Source of the DNA: Rhizobium sp. CB3090
Lineage (GTDB): Bacteria; Pseudomonadota; Alphaproteobacteria; Rhizobiales; Rhizobiaceae
Assembly (NCBI RefSeq): GCF_029714285.1
Contig: NZ_CP121663.1
Location: forward strand, 248,001-312,000
Direction of reading: 5' to 3'
DNA length: 64,000 bases
Part shown: positions 10,131 to 20,000 of the stretch, one piece after another
Layout: every line of letters starts with the position of its first letter
Numbering within the stretch: the first letter of the stretch is position 1
The notes under the pieces: model-generated
Database searches by the model: none
What the model saw: only the letters and a program-made list of their open reading frames with translations
Told to the model about the DNA's origin: nothing
Position numbers and translations under genes: made by a program

Positions 10131-11052
10131 CTAACGCTGCGATCGGTGTGCCTTTACCGTGAGCTTCCGGCCAACATCCAGGAGCATGTTGGCCCCCGCA
10201 ATCAAGTCCGCATCGGGTGTACTTTCCTTCGGATTGTGGCTGATACCGCCAATGCTGGGGACGAAGATCATCGCAGCGGGCGCGATCCTCGCGATCATCT
10301 GGGCATCATGCCCGGCACCGGAGGTCATGCGCCGGCAGGGGCGGCCGCGACTCTTCGCAGCGCATTCGATCATCTCGACGATATTGCGATCGAACCGCAC
10401 CGGCTCGAAACGAGCCAGACGTTCGACTTTGATCGAGACGCCTCCCTGCTGTTCAAGCTCCTCCAGAAAGGCAGCCAGCGCGGCCTCTTCCTGCTGCAGG
10501 CGGCTCTCGTCCGGATCCCGCAGATCGACGGTGAAAACAGCCCGTGACGGGATGACGTTGATGGCGTTTGGCTGGAACTCCATGCATCCGACCATAGCGA
10601 CGGTCGGGGTATTCGAGTTCTTCGCCCGATCCCAAAGGAAGGTAATGACTCTTGCGGCGACATAGCCAGCGTCGCGTCTCCTCGAGATCGGCGTGGTTCG
10701 CGTCGCCCTCGATCGTCACCTTTTGCCAGGATATGCCCTTCAGGTTTTCGACGGCACCGATCTGGACGCCTTCGCGTTCAAGCACCGGACCCTGCTCGAT
10801 GTGCAGCTCGATATAGGCATACGGACGCATGAAGCCCGGTTCATGCTCTCCATTATAGCCGATGCGTTCCAGTTCGCTGCCAAGGACGCTGTCGTCCGTG
10901 CCGACCGTCGCCAGCGCGATCTCGACATCGAGCTCGCCCGCGGAGTCCGTAGCGGCGAGACGGACGAGTTGACCAGTGCCATCGCGGCCGACGTTTCCGA
11001 GTTCCGCGAGACGGCCAAGCAGCCGTTCGGGGTTGATGGAGTTGTCGCTCAT
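10131..11052 (-). pseudogene. Broken M20 N-carbamoyl-L-amino-acid hydrolase / allantoate amidohydrolase-like gene
   Basis: The N-terminus from the ATG at 11052 (MSDNSINPERLLGRLAELGNVGRDGTGQLVRLAATD) and later blocks (ELERIGYNGEHEP, YAYIELHIEQGPVLEREGVQIGAVENLKGISWQKVTIEGDANHA) belong to the carbamoylase branch of M20 peptidases. Between them 80-90 residues are missing, including the metal-binding histidine/aspartate and glutamate pair, so the active site is gone. A further frame change near 10680 separates the last third, which continues as GYVAARVITFLWDRAKN, VGCMEFQPNAINVIPSRAVFTVDLRDPDE and TSGAGHDAQMIARIAPAAMIFVPSIGGISHNP. The start overlaps the end of the dpaL gene, so it was once operonic with dpaL, a pairing that makes sense for catabolism of ureido or diamino acids. 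Confidence 0.82.
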
Positions 11053-12260
11053 CCCACGACCTCCTCTGCATTCTTCGACAGCACGTCTGATGGCGTCGCT
11101 CCGACGATCTTTTCGTAAAGGTTCGGATCCGTCGCGCCTTCGGTGTTGATCAGGAATATGCGCGACTGCTGGCTGAGACCGATCTTGTCGCGCAGTGCCT
11201 TGTCGGCGGCCAGGTTCAGAAGGGCAGCGAGCCCGACGCCGCCGCTTTCGCCCGCGACCACCGCGGGGTCGGAGCCTCTGGGATTGGCCAGGAGCTTCAT
11301 GGCCGCGATCGCCTCGGAATCTTCGACGGTCATGAATGCATCGGCGGCATGCGAAAGGATGCGCCAGGCGACCAAGGACGGCTCGTAGCATTCAAGCATC
11401 GCCATCACCGTTGCTTCGCCATGCTCGATCTTGACTGGATGACCGGCACGAGCGGTCTCGAAAAGGCAGGCTGCGCGAGACGGATCAACGACGACGAAGT
11501 AGGGGCGAGCGTCACCGAAGAGGATGGAGAAATGGCCGGCCACCGTCGCAGCGATGCCGCCGACACCTGCCTGAACGAACACATGGGTCGGTGGCTCCGG
11601 CATCTGCCGAAGTGCTTCGCTGAGAAGGGCGGTGTATCCTTGCATGACGAAGCCGGGGATGCGTTCGTAGCCGGGCCAGGACGTGTCCGAGACGGTGATC
11701 CAGCCCTTTTCTTCGGCAACACGGGCGGCCTCGCGAACCGAGTCGTCGTAGTTGCCGCTCACGCGGATCATGTCGGCCCCGTAGCGTGCGATTGCGGCAA
11801 CGCGTTGTGCGCTGACGCCCGAGTGGACGAAGATCGAGCATTTCGCGCCGACGAGTTGCGCGCCCATGGCCACCGAGCGGCCATGGTTTCCGTCGGTTGC
11901 GCAGGCGAATGTCATCTTGGCGGCCACGGCCTTCACGTCGCCCTTGGGCAGCTCGGAAACGTCAACTTCTCGACCAAGCGCCTTCGAGGCTTCCTCAAGC
12001 ACAAGCCGGATTACGGCATAGGAGCCGCCAAGCGCCTTGAAGCTTCCAAGGCCGAGCCGATGACCTTCGTCCTTGATGAGAACCGACCCAACGCCGATTT
12101 CGCGCGCGAGTGCCGGCAGGGATACCAGGGGAGTGACCTTGTGGTTTTCGCGATGTTTCAGGAAGCGCTCGACTTCGTTTGCTGCATGGACACTCAGAAT
12201 GTCGGCGTCTGCGGCCTGCAAGGGCGTACGATGATCGGCTTGGTCATTCAGGATGAACAT
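11049..12260 (-). CDS. dpaL: Diaminopropionate ammonia-lyase
   Basis: A 403-residue fold-type II PLP enzyme. The Schiff-base lysine is in GLGSFKALGGSYA (about Lys75), the cofactor loop is ATDGNHGRSVA, and a glycine loop QAGVGGIAATVAG follows; length and motifs match DpaL/YgeX. Known reaction: 2,3-diaminopropionate to pyruvate and two ammonia, in the cytoplasm. The start at 12260 (MFILNDQAD) gives the family length; a longer frame runs to 12341 but adds unrelated residues, and GAGG lies about 11 nt before 12260. It overlaps the start of the broken carbamoylase by 4 nt and is divergent from an Lrp/AsnC regulator, which is likely to control it. Confidence 0.88.
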   Translation of the reverse strand: MFILNDQADHRTPLQAADADILSVHAANEVERFLKHRENHKVTPLVSLPALAREIGVGSVLIKDEGHRLGLGSFKALGGSYAVIRLVLEEASKALGREVDVSELPKGDVKAVAAKMTFACATDGNHGRSVAMGAQLVGAKCSIFVHSGVSAQRVAAIARYGADMIRVSGNYDDSVREAARVAEEKGWITVSDTSWPGYERIPGFVMQGYTALLSEALRQMPEPPTHVFVQAGVGGIAATVAGHFSILFGDARPYFVVVDPSRAACLFETARAGHPVKIEHGEATVMAMLECYEPSLVAWRILSHAADAFMTVEDSEAIAAMKLLANPRGSDPAVVAGESGGVGLAALLNLAADKALRDKIGLSQQSRIFLINTEGATDPNLYEKIVGATPSDVLSKNAEEVVG

Positions 12261-12423
12261 TGTCGAAGCGTCCTCTTCGAGTTGACAGTGAATAACAATT
12301 ACTTCATCTCGACTGAGAAAAGCGCTCCATTTTGGGGCCACTTATGCAACATTCGCTCGCTATGGCGGCGAAGCTTGAATTGCCCGTGAAGATGAAATCC
12401 CAGAGTCCACCGAGGAACGGAAC

Positions 12424-12930
12424 ATGCCGAAAAAGGTGCCTGCCGACATGATCGAGCTCGATCGCTTCGATCTCGCGATCCTCGAAATTCTGCAGCGCGA
12501 CAACAAAACGCCGCAGCGGTTGATCGCGGAGCTGATCGGCCTTTCCGCCCCGGCGATCCAGCGGCGTGTGAAACGGATGGAGGAGACCGGGACGATCATG
12601 GCCAATGTCGCGGTCGTCAACCCTTCACACGTTCGCCAAGAGATCACGGTGTTCGTCGAAGTGGAGATGAATAACGAGTATCAGGACATGCACGACCAGG
12701 CCAAGAAGGCCTTTGGCGAAGCGCCCGAGGTGCAGCAGTGCTACTACGTCACCGGGGAGGTGGACTTTATTCTCTTGGTCGTCGTCCGGACGATGGCGGA
12801 CTACGAGGCCATGACCAGACGCTTGTTCTTCGCCAACAACAACGTCAAGCGCTTCCGCAGCTTCGTCGCGATGGACAGGGTGAAAGTAGGCCTGAACGTT
12901 CCTCTGGATACTCGGCGAGACCGCATCTGA
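12424..12930 (+). CDS. Lrp/AsnC family transcriptional regulator
   Basis: 168 residues. The N-terminal helix-turn-helix reads LDRFDLAILEILQRDNKTPQRLIAELIGLSAPAIQRRVKRMEETGTI (about residues 12-58), followed by the RAM ligand domain with EITVFVEVEM, VQQCYYVTGEVDFILLVVV and RFRSFVAMDRVK. Proteins of this family bind an amino acid and regulate neighbouring amino-acid genes. It is divergent from dpaL (163 bp between starts), so dpaL is the most likely target and 2,3-diaminopropionate or a related amino acid a possible effector; this is inferred from position. matB follows 142 bp downstream on the same strand. Confidence 0.9.
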   Translation: MPKKVPADMIELDRFDLAILEILQRDNKTPQRLIAELIGLSAPAIQRRVKRMEETGTIMANVAVVNPSHVRQEITVFVEVEMNNEYQDMHDQAKKAFGEAPEVQQCYYVTGEVDFILLVVVRTMADYEAMTRRLFFANNNVKRFRSFVAMDRVKVGLNVPLDTRRDRI

Positions 12931-13072
12931 GGGGCGGCTCGTGGTGGTTGTCTCGATGCCTGCTGGAAAGCTGGTCAAAAAGAACGACGGTGAATGCACC
13001 CTTGCAAACTCGACGATATAGTCGCGAACGACGAGGCGCCGGCGCGATCCTGAACGATATGGGGAGGAAATC

Positions 13073-14587
13073 ATGAGCAATCACTTGTTGGATGCGATCC
13101 GCAATGCGGGACGCGGCGACTCGGTTTTCATGGAGCTTGCCAATAGACGGACATGGACCTACCGGCAGGTCCTGTCCTTTTCTGCTCGCCTGGCGCACGC
13201 GATTTCGTCGCTCGGCGTGCAGGCAGGGGACAGGGTAGCCGTGCAGGTCGAAAAGAGTCCCGAAGCCCTTATTCTTTACCTTGCCTGTGTTCGGTGCGGT
13301 GCCGTCTACCTTCCGCTCAACACCGCCTATACGCTGGCGGAACTGGAGTATTTCATCAGTGACGCCGAGCCTCGGCTGGTGATCGTCGCGCCTGCGGCGA
13401 AGGGGGCCGTCTCCGCGATAGCGGCGGTTCACGGCGCTATCGTCGAGACAATGGATGCCGACGGCGGCGGATCGTTGATCGAAATCGCCAACGCCAAGAC
13501 GGAGGATTTTGCGGAGATTTATCGTGGCGCGGACGACCTCGCGGCAATCCTCTACACATCCGGAACCACCGGTCGTTCGAAGGGTGCGATGCTCACGCAT
13601 GGAAACCTGCTCTCCAATGCATTGACCTTGCGTGACTATTGGCGGTTCACATCGGCCGACCGGCTCATACATGCTTTGCCGATCTTCCATACTCACGGAC
13701 TGTTCGTCGCGACGAATGTGGCGCTGCTGGCGGGCGCCTCGATGTTCCTGCTTCCGAAGTTCGATCCGGATGAAGTCCTTTCGCTTATGCCGCGATCGAC
13801 GGTACTCATGGGGGTTCCGACGTTCTATACGCGCCTCCTGCAAAACCCGCGTCTCGACAGGGACGCAGCCGCAAACATGCGTCTTTTCGTATCGGGCTCC
13901 GCCCCGCTGCTTGCCGAAACCCACGTCGATTTCCGCCGCCGTACCGGTCATGCAATCCTTGAGCGTTATGGCATGACCGAAACGAACATGAACACGTCGA
14001 ACCCCTATGATGGCGAGCGTATCGCCGGCACGGTCGGTTTGCCGTTGCCCGGCGTGACCGTCCGTGTCTTCGACACGGCTACCGGGGAGCCATTGCCTGT
14101 GGACGAGACGGGTATGATCGAGATCAAGGGGCCGAACGTGTTCAAGGGCTATTGGCGCATGCCGGAAAAGACGGCCGCCGAGTTCACTTCGGACGGCTTC
14201 TTCATTACCGGCGACCTCGGAAAGATCGACGAGAGGGGTTATGTCCACATTGTCGGGCGCGGCAAGGACCTGGTGATCTCCGGCGGATACAATATCTATC
14301 CGAAGGAGGTCGAAGGGGAGATCGATCAGATCGAGGGCGTGCTCGAAAGCGCCGTCGTCGGCGTCCCGCATCCAGACCTTGGCGAGGGCGTAACGGCTGT
14401 CGTCGTGCGCAGGCCGGGTGCATTGGTCGACGAAGCCGCAGTGCTAAAGGCTCTCGCTCACCGTCTTGCACGCTACAAGCAGCCGAAGCGGGTGATGTTC
14501 GTCGACGAACTTCCACGGAACACAATGGGAAAGGTCCAGAAAAATGTGCTGCGCGAGCAGTACGCCGGTCTCTTCGCGGATGGTTGA
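13073..14587 (+). CDS. matB: Malonyl-CoA synthetase
   Basis: 504 residues, the size of the characterised rhizobial MatB. It belongs to the acyl-adenylate family: P-loop-like YTSGTTGRSKGAMLTHGNL (from about residue 161), ALPIFHTHGLFVATN, ERYGMTETNMN (A5), GDLGKIDERGYVHIVGR (A7/A8), SGGYNIYPKEVE and the C-terminal catalytic lysine in PRNTMGKVQKN (about residue 485). Known reaction: malonate + ATP + CoA to malonyl-CoA, in the cytosol. A GGGAGGA-like site precedes the ATG. The usual companions matA (malonyl-CoA decarboxylase) and matC are not in the window. A broader acyl-CoA synthetase role cannot be excluded, but the MatB-type resemblance is strong. Confidence 0.85.
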   Translation: MSNHLLDAIRNAGRGDSVFMELANRRTWTYRQVLSFSARLAHAISSLGVQAGDRVAVQVEKSPEALILYLACVRCGAVYLPLNTAYTLAELEYFISDAEPRLVIVAPAAKGAVSAIAAVHGAIVETMDADGGGSLIEIANAKTEDFAEIYRGADDLAAILYTSGTTGRSKGAMLTHGNLLSNALTLRDYWRFTSADRLIHALPIFHTHGLFVATNVALLAGASMFLLPKFDPDEVLSLMPRSTVLMGVPTFYTRLLQNPRLDRDAAANMRLFVSGSAPLLAETHVDFRRRTGHAILERYGMTETNMNTSNPYDGERIAGTVGLPLPGVTVRVFDTATGEPLPVDETGMIEIKGPNVFKGYWRMPEKTAAEFTSDGFFITGDLGKIDERGYVHIVGRGKDLVISGGYNIYPKEVEGEIDQIEGVLESAVVGVPHPDLGEGVTAVVVRRPGALVDEAAVLKALAHRLARYKQPKRVMFVDELPRNTMGKVQKNVLREQYAGLFADG

Positions 14588-14643
14588 TACTGGAACCCCG
14601 AGCTTGGCATTCTCCAAGGAGCAGCCGAGAGCGAGAAAAGTTC

Positions 14644-15804
14644 TCAGTCGATGCGAAGACGTTCGCGTACGAACGCGCAGTGCAGGCTCGCTCCCAAAGG
14701 CAGGAGCGCATCGTTGAAGTCGAAGTTCGGATTATGGAGCGGAGCGGAATCCTCCCCGTTTCCCATGAACACGAAGCAGCCGGGAACATGGTCCAGGAAA
14801 CGTGCGAAGTCTTCGGAAGCTGTCATCGGCTCGCGGGCAATGCGGACCCTATCATCGCCTAGAACCTTGCGGGCTGCGGCGAAAGACGCATTCACGAGTT
14901 CCTCGTCGTTCGAGGTGGGAACGAATTCCCTGGTGTAGTTGATCTCGACCGCCAGGTTGTAGGCGAGAGCCGTTCCTTCGGCGATGATGCGCATCTGCTT
15001 TTCAATGTCGCTGCTCACCTCCGGGCGGAAGCTCCGTGCATCGCCCAATATTCGGGCAAGGCCGGGAAGCGCATTTCGCGTTCCGTCCGTCAAAAGCTCC
15101 GTTACCGAGACGACCGCGATGTCGCCGGGGCTTAGCCGTCGCGAGACGATCGTCTGCAGATTGGTGACAAGGGCGCACGCCGCAACGAGAACTTCGCTTC
15201 CTGCCTGCGGTTTGGAGGCGTGACCTCCGACCCCGCGCAGAATGATCTCGAAATTGTCTTCGGCCGACATGATCGGGCCGACCTTGGTCTCGAAGGTACC
15301 GACGGGCATTCCCGGCATGTTGTGGATGCCGAATATTTCCTCGAATGGAAAGCGTTCGAGAAGCCCGTCCGACAACATGGCAAGAGCGCCTTTTCCCCAT
15401 TCCTCGGCGGGCTGGAATATGAACCGGACGGTCCCGTCGAAATTATCATCTTCGACGAGCATCTTGGCCGCGCCGAGAAGCATAGCGGTGTGGCCGTCAT
15501 GCCCGCACGCATGCATGAGGCCCGGCCTCTGCGATTTGTAGCTGAAGCTGTTGTTCTCGGGGATTTTTAGCGCGTCCATATCCGCTCTGAGGGCGATCGA
15601 ACGATTACCCGTTCCCCGCGTCAGAGTACCCACGACTCCCGTCCCGCCGACGCCCTCGACGACGTCGTCCAGTCCGAACTCGCGCAGTTTCGCAGCGACG
15701 AACGCGGCCGTTCCTTTTTCCTCGAAACCGAATTCTGGATGGGTGTGCAGATGACGGCGCCAGGCAGTCATTTCCCCGTGCAGTTGCTGCATCTCGAAAC
15801 CCAT
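14644..15804 (-). CDS. M20 family amidohydrolase (hippurate hydrolase-like)
   Basis: 386 residues. Metal-binding blocks of the M20D aminoacylase group are intact: WRRHLHTHPEFGFEE near the start, ALRADMDAL, HACGHDGHTAMLLGAA, FQPAEEWGKGA, GIHNMPGMPVG, the dimerisation-domain motif GGHASKPQAG, and the C-terminal SEDFARF and PLHNPNFDFND. Known relatives cleave N-acyl amino acids such as hippurate or IAA conjugates. The start at 15804 (MGFEMQQLHGEM) is preferred because GAGGA precedes it; upstream in-frame starts to 15915 add residues unlike the family. There is no signal peptide. It is convergent with matB, 56 bp apart. The natural substrate is unknown. Confidence 0.83.
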   Translation of the reverse strand: MGFEMQQLHGEMTAWRRHLHTHPEFGFEEKGTAAFVAAKLREFGLDDVVEGVGGTGVVGTLTRGTGNRSIALRADMDALKIPENNSFSYKSQRPGLMHACGHDGHTAMLLGAAKMLVEDDNFDGTVRFIFQPAEEWGKGALAMLSDGLLERFPFEEIFGIHNMPGMPVGTFETKVGPIMSAEDNFEIILRGVGGHASKPQAGSEVLVAACALVTNLQTIVSRRLSPGDIAVVSVTELLTDGTRNALPGLARILGDARSFRPEVSSDIEKQMRIIAEGTALAYNLAVEINYTREFVPTSNDEELVNASFAAARKVLGDDRVRIAREPMTASEDFARFLDHVPGCFVFMGNGEDSAPLHNPNFDFNDALLPLGASLHCAFVRERLRID

Positions 15805-16051
15805 TCGTTTCCTCGCGTAAGACGTTGATACGCCATCCGGCACCCGAAACTCTGCTTGGTCGAGGAACATGCTGGCAGGTTCCGGCTGCGACGGCTCTTT
15901 CAACGAGTAGCGCATTCCCGATGATTTAACCGCTGTATTTTAGTCGCCGTTTTGAAACAAAAACTCGGTTGCGCTGCCGAAAAACGAGAGGCGGACGCTT
16001 CTCTGGGCCACTGGCGGCGCGCTCAAGGGTCCTTGAGCACGCCTCTCGACA

Positions 16052-18082
16052 TCAAAACTGCTCCCAATCGGCCTTGCTGGCCAAGGCTGCATTGCCGGAG
16101 AAGGCGCTTGCGAGTTTGCGGCCGAGTGCTCGCGCTGGTGATGCGACCGGCTTGGTGGTCTCAGCGATTGCGCGCGGTGCCATTCCTGCCTCCAGTTTGA
16201 AACGAGCAACGAGATCGCGAAGTTTCACCGCCTCGTCTGCCAGGCTGTTGGTAGCGGCGGTGGATTCCTCCACCATGGCCGCGTTCTGCTGTGTGACCTG
16301 GTCCATCTGATTGACGGCGGTGCTGACCTCCGAAAGGCCCGTCGATTGTTCCTTGGCGGCAGTTGCGATCGAATGTACGTGATCATTGATCTTCACCACA
16401 TGATCCTGGATCGATGTGAGCGCCGTGCCGGTTGCCGTCACCAGCTTGACGCCGGAGTTCACCTCTTCGCCCGACCGGTTGACCAGCGCCTTGATATCCT
16501 TGGCGGCGTTTGCCGATCGCTGTGCCAATTCCCGCACTTCTTGCGCAACAACGGCAAAACCCTTCCCAGCTTCACCGGCACGTGCAGCCTCGACGCCGGC
16601 ATTTAAAGCAAGCAGATTGGTCTGGAAGGCGATCTCGTCGATGACGTTGATAATCTGGCCGATCTCGCCGGAGGCTTGCTCGATCCGGCCCATGGCTGAA
16701 ACCGCCTGCTTGACGATGGCGCTTGACTGTTCAGTGCTCCTGCGCGCTTCGTCGACCATATGGCTTGCTTCGAGCGCCCGTTCGGTCGAGTTCTTCACGG
16801 CGACCGTGATTTCCTCAAGCGCCGAAGAGGTTTCCTCCAGCGCGGCTGCCTGCTGCTCCGTTCGTTTTGAAAGATCGCCGGATGCCAGCCGCATCTCGCC
16901 GGAACTGCCGCTGATCGCCTCGATTGCAGCGCGGACCTCGCCGAGTACGGAGCGCAAATTGCCCATCGTCGTGTTGACGTTATTCTTCAGTTCGCCGAAA
17001 GCGCCCTGGAATTCGCCACGCATTGTCCCCGTCAGATCGCCTTCGGCCAGTGCGGCGACGACGCGACGGGTCTCGGCGACACCTTGGTCGACCGAGGTGA
17101 CAAGCTCGTTGACGCTCGTGGCAAAGCGGTCGAGATCGGCATTGTCATAGATCTTGGTGATGCGCTGCGTGAAATCGCCGGCGACCGCTGCCGATACGAC
17201 TGCTCCGATGCTTAGCTGCAGATCGGCGCTTTTTGCATGCAGCGCCGCTTCCTGGGCATTCAATTCCCGCACTTTAATGCCGTTCTGCTTGAACACCTCT
17301 ACAGCACGCGCCATTGCACCGATTTCGTCGCTGCGGCCGACGTAGGGGATGCTTGCGGCAAGATCTCCGTCGGCCAGCAGATCCATACTGCCGGTCAGCT
17401 TATTGATCGGCCGAGCGATGCTTTTGGCCCCGAAAACGGCGGCCGCAATCAATGTTGCTATAACCAGGAGGCCGACGCCGAGATTGAGTAACAAAAGGAG
17501 GCTGGCGGCCGCATTTGCCTCATCGTCGGCCTGTGCCGCCATCGTCTTTGCCGTGTCAACACCCTCATCGAACAGTTTGGACGCCTCATCCGCAATAGTT
17601 GTCTGCTTTGTCTGGAGTTCCGCCGCTTTTCCATTGATAGCGGGATCGTCGTTTTTGATCTGCGACTTTGCTTTCATGACTGAGACCATGTCGTTCGTCG
17701 CAGTAAAAAGGCTCTCGGTCAGGGCTTTGAGCCGTTCTATCCGATCGCTGTTGACCTGCAGTGTCAGATTGCTTTCGGCGTCATCCAGATATTTCACAAC
17801 TGAGTGATGCCGAGCGGCTATGTAGTCGATGGCACTGGTGAGTTCCTGCTCCGAGGACGCAAGGCGCAGATCGCGCGCGCCGATCAGCATGCCACGCAAC
17901 GATGCCTTTGCATCGACGAGATCGCGGGAGACAATCAACTGGCTTTTCAGATAGGCCGAGCGTTCTTCAATCGCCCGACCGCCGTAGAGCACAATCAAAA
18001 GCATAGCCGCGACCATGAAGATGCTGATCGCGGAAAGCGCGGCCAATTTGGCACCGATGCGGGACGAAATGGATGATAGCAT
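16052..18082 (-). CDS. Methyl-accepting chemotaxis protein (membrane chemoreceptor)
   Basis: 676 residues from the ATG at 18082. TM1 (about residues 13-35) and TM2 (about 195-220) enclose a periplasmic helical bundle sensor of about 160 residues ([26 protein letters not shown]). HAMP follows ([20 protein letters not shown]), a second HAMP-like unit lies before the signalling domain, and the hairpin tip is the canonical [36 protein letters not shown]. The C-terminus [18 protein letters not shown]...DWEQF has the flexible arm and terminal pentapeptide that can recruit CheR/CheB. A longer frame reaches 18307 but the added residues look non-coding. The ligand cannot be predicted. Confidence 0.9.
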   Translation of the reverse strand: MLSSISSRIGAKLAALSAISIFMVAAMLLIVLYGGRAIEERSAYLKSQLIVSRDLVDAKASLRGMLIGARDLRLASSEQELTSAIDYIAARHHSVVKYLDDAESNLTLQVNSDRIERLKALTESLFTATNDMVSVMKAKSQIKNDDPAINGKAAELQTKQTTIADEASKLFDEGVDTAKTMAAQADDEANAAASLLLLLNLGVGLLVIATLIAAAVFGAKSIARPINKLTGSMDLLADGDLAASIPYVGRSDEIGAMARAVEVFKQNGIKVRELNAQEAALHAKSADLQLSIGAVVSAAVAGDFTQRITKIYDNADLDRFATSVNELVTSVDQGVAETRRVVAALAEGDLTGTMRGEFQGAFGELKNNVNTTMGNLRSVLGEVRAAIEAISGSSGEMRLASGDLSKRTEQQAAALEETSSALEEITVAVKNSTERALEASHMVDEARRSTEQSSAIVKQAVSAMGRIEQASGEIGQIINVIDEIAFQTNLLALNAGVEAARAGEAGKGFAVVAQEVRELAQRSANAAKDIKALVNRSGEEVNSGVKLVTATGTALTSIQDHVVKINDHVHSIATAAKEQSTGLSEVSTAVNQMDQVTQQNAAMVEESTAATNSLADEAVKLRDLVARFKLEAGMAPRAIAETTKPVASPARALGRKLASAFSGNAALASKADWEQF

Positions 18083-18510
18083 TCGTAATACTCTCAATCG
18101 CTTGCGAGATGCCGTCATAGGGCTCGCAGAAGCTAGAATATCGTCCTGCATCATGCATGCGATGTGCCAATATTGTGCGGCGTAGAAAGGCTGTTCCGCC
18201 ACAAGAAATCGAATAAGTAACTGACCTAAAAGTAAACATTCGCCATTTATGACTCGCGACCCATAAGGTTCTTGCGCAAATTGGCCAATATTGCGCAAAG
18301 TGGCCATTCAGGCATAAGTTGCAACGCTGCCGAGTTGAGGAGCATGAATCCTGTTTATACCGTTCGCCCGTGCGGTTGTGCGCTGGATACGGAAATATCG
18401 GCCGCTTCCAGCGCAGCATTGCTCACGGCGCGCATTGCTGCGAGAGCCGGAGAGCAAAATGCGGGATAACAGGTTGGTCTATAAGTCGCTATTCCTCGAC
18501 GGCGACTGTG
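18083..18510. other. Intergenic region upstream of the chemoreceptor gene
   Basis: 428 bp between the chemoreceptor start (18082) and the end of the AraC gene (18511), both read leftward. It should hold the chemoreceptor promoter and the 3' end of the AraC transcript. Short open frames here have no family resemblance. The only clear structure is the 16-bp direct repeat at 18272-18306, listed separately. Confidence 0.5.
18272..18306. repeat. Two 16-bp direct repeats, candidate regulator sites
   Basis: TTGCGCAAATTGGCCA (18272-18287) and TTGCGCAAAGTGGCCA (18291-18306) differ at one base and recur with a 19-bp period, about 190 bp upstream of the chemoreceptor start. Each copy contains the palindromes TTGCGCAA and TGGCCA. 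Direct repeats about two helical turns apart are typical of AraC-family sites, and an AraC-type gene lies next door. The repeats are seen directly; their function is inferred. Confidence 0.5.
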
Positions 18511-19503
18511 TTACTCGTTGACGGGTCTGCGCTGCTTTGTGGCATTGGACGGCATTTCGCCGAAGGACCTGCGATAAAGTGCTGCAAAGCGCCCCATATG
18601 GGAGAACCCCCAACTCTGCGCGATCTTCGCAATTGATAGAGATGTGGTCGGATCCATCAGCGCGTTGCGAGCGCCCTCCAAACGGATTGTCCGTAAATAA
18701 TTGAGAGGCGTCGTACCTTTGAATTGCTGAAAGGCAGCTTGCAGCGATCGAATGCTTGTGCCGGCTGCCTCCGCGATATCGGCAGTATTCATCGGCGATG
18801 CGACGTTCGCGTGCATATACTCGATTGCTCTCTTCAAATGCTTGGGTATCGCCGGGGACGCCAATTTTGCGAGCCGCCCTGAATAATTATTCGGGACCGT
18901 TTCCAGCAACATGATCATCATTGCATTCAATAGATGTTCGATGAGCGTCGACGGGGAACGGTCAAACAGGCTTGTGTCGAGACAACTCCAAACGAGGGTT
19001 CCCAGCATCGCTATCTGGGACCCTTTTGCGGTAGCCAGATTAATTTTGCCTGTAAAGCTGATGTCGTTGACAACGGGCGCGTCCAGCAAGGTGCTCAATT
19101 GTCGGATCATCGCGGACTTTTCGAACGCTATGCCAACGTGGCCGAGGTCTACATGAGGTGTCAGCGTTTGAAAGCTTGACATGTCGCCCAATAGGACGGT
19201 TGGCGGCTTCGGAGTACCCTGTCTGTCGCTGGTTCCTATTGCTCTCGTATCCAAAAATGGAACGTAGAGCACAAAGACGTCCGGTCCGTCTGAAAGTTTC
19301 ATTATTATTTCGGAATGGCGTCTTCCATTCCAGATTCTGTAGTGCCCGACGTGGCAATACCGGTCTTCAAGGGAGATCGGCATATCTCGGCGTGACGCTT
19401 TCATCATGAAGGGCGTCACGCACCATGCACAGAGCTTGGACCCTTTGTCGAATTTAACTCTGTAACCGGCATGATCTGCGTATCTCAATTCTGCTTGCGG
19501 CAT
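18511..19503 (-). CDS. AraC family transcriptional regulator
   Basis: 330 residues. The C-terminal 110 form the double helix-turn-helix of AraC/XylS proteins (AIEYMHANVASPMNTADIAEAAGTSIRSLQAAFQQFKGTTPLNYLRTIRL; SIAKIAQSWGFSHMGRFAALYRRSFGEMPS). The N-terminal 200 residues are an AraC-binding-domain-like region (type 2, as in FeaR/NahR-like activators), with no catalytic motif visible. It lies between a cheW/chemoreceptor pair and another chemoreceptor. Control of the chemoreceptor downstream is possible. It is related in architecture to the AraC protein at 28226-29254. Confidence 0.88.
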   Translation of the reverse strand: MPQAELRYADHAGYRVKFDKGSKLCAWCVTPFMMKASRRDMPISLEDRYCHVGHYRIWNGRRHSEIIMKLSDGPDVFVLYVPFLDTRAIGTSDRQGTPKPPTVLLGDMSSFQTLTPHVDLGHVGIAFEKSAMIRQLSTLLDAPVVNDISFTGKINLATAKGSQIAMLGTLVWSCLDTSLFDRSPSTLIEHLLNAMMIMLLETVPNNYSGRLAKLASPAIPKHLKRAIEYMHANVASPMNTADIAEAAGTSIRSLQAAFQQFKGTTPLNYLRTIRLEGARNALMDPTTSLSIAKIAQSWGFSHMGRFAALYRRSFGEMPSNATKQRRPVNE

Positions 19504-20000
19504 TGGAAATTATCAAGGCCTATCCACGGGATAGAGGATTACGCGTCAGCGAATCCGGCTTCGGATATGTCGGACTGAGTGCCGTCCGTACAGCAATCCG
19601 ATATACGCACTGCGCATCGGGTATCCGCTAAGCGCAAAATAATCTTCTCGCAGTTGCAGCATTTTCCTCTTGGCAGATCATCGGCCTGCACATCGGCCGG
19701 TTGCGAACAGGAAAATTTGCTTCCGCCACGTCGGCAAAACCAGACACGCGTGCGTCGGGTTCGGTGGAATTGAAAACAAGCACCGGCATCATCTCTCTCT
19801 GAGGATGGTGCGGGTGGGGTTCGGCCAACGGCCGCCCATTCATGTAGTTTATTTAAGCCAATGGTTGTCTTTATGTTCTTGCTTCGGCTGGAAGTTGATT
19901 CCGGCCGAAGCGAGTTGTCAGAATATCCGCCACTGCAGGTTCTATGACGGAAAGCGTCGGCGAGCTTGTATTTGAAGCGGGTAATGTTTCAGGCGAACCG
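19504..20000. other. Intergenic region, no recognisable gene
   Basis: 497 bp between the AraC start (19503) and the end of cheW (20001). It contains the AraC promoter and the cheW 3' end. Open frames of 60-70 codons exist on both strands (for example around 19579-19773 and 19628-19843) but show neither family motifs nor good ribosome sites. Nothing can be supported as a gene. Confidence 0.4.

Noticed and set aside
10453..11391. Continuous 312-codon minus-strand frame read as one protein
   Set aside because: Its first part is an out-of-frame reading of dpaL; only the middle corresponds to the broken carbamoylase. It is an accidental fusion, not a gene.
12845..14371. 508-codon open frame on the minus strand
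   Set aside because: It lies antisense to matB, which has all acyl-adenylate motifs; no recognisable domain in the minus-strand translation.
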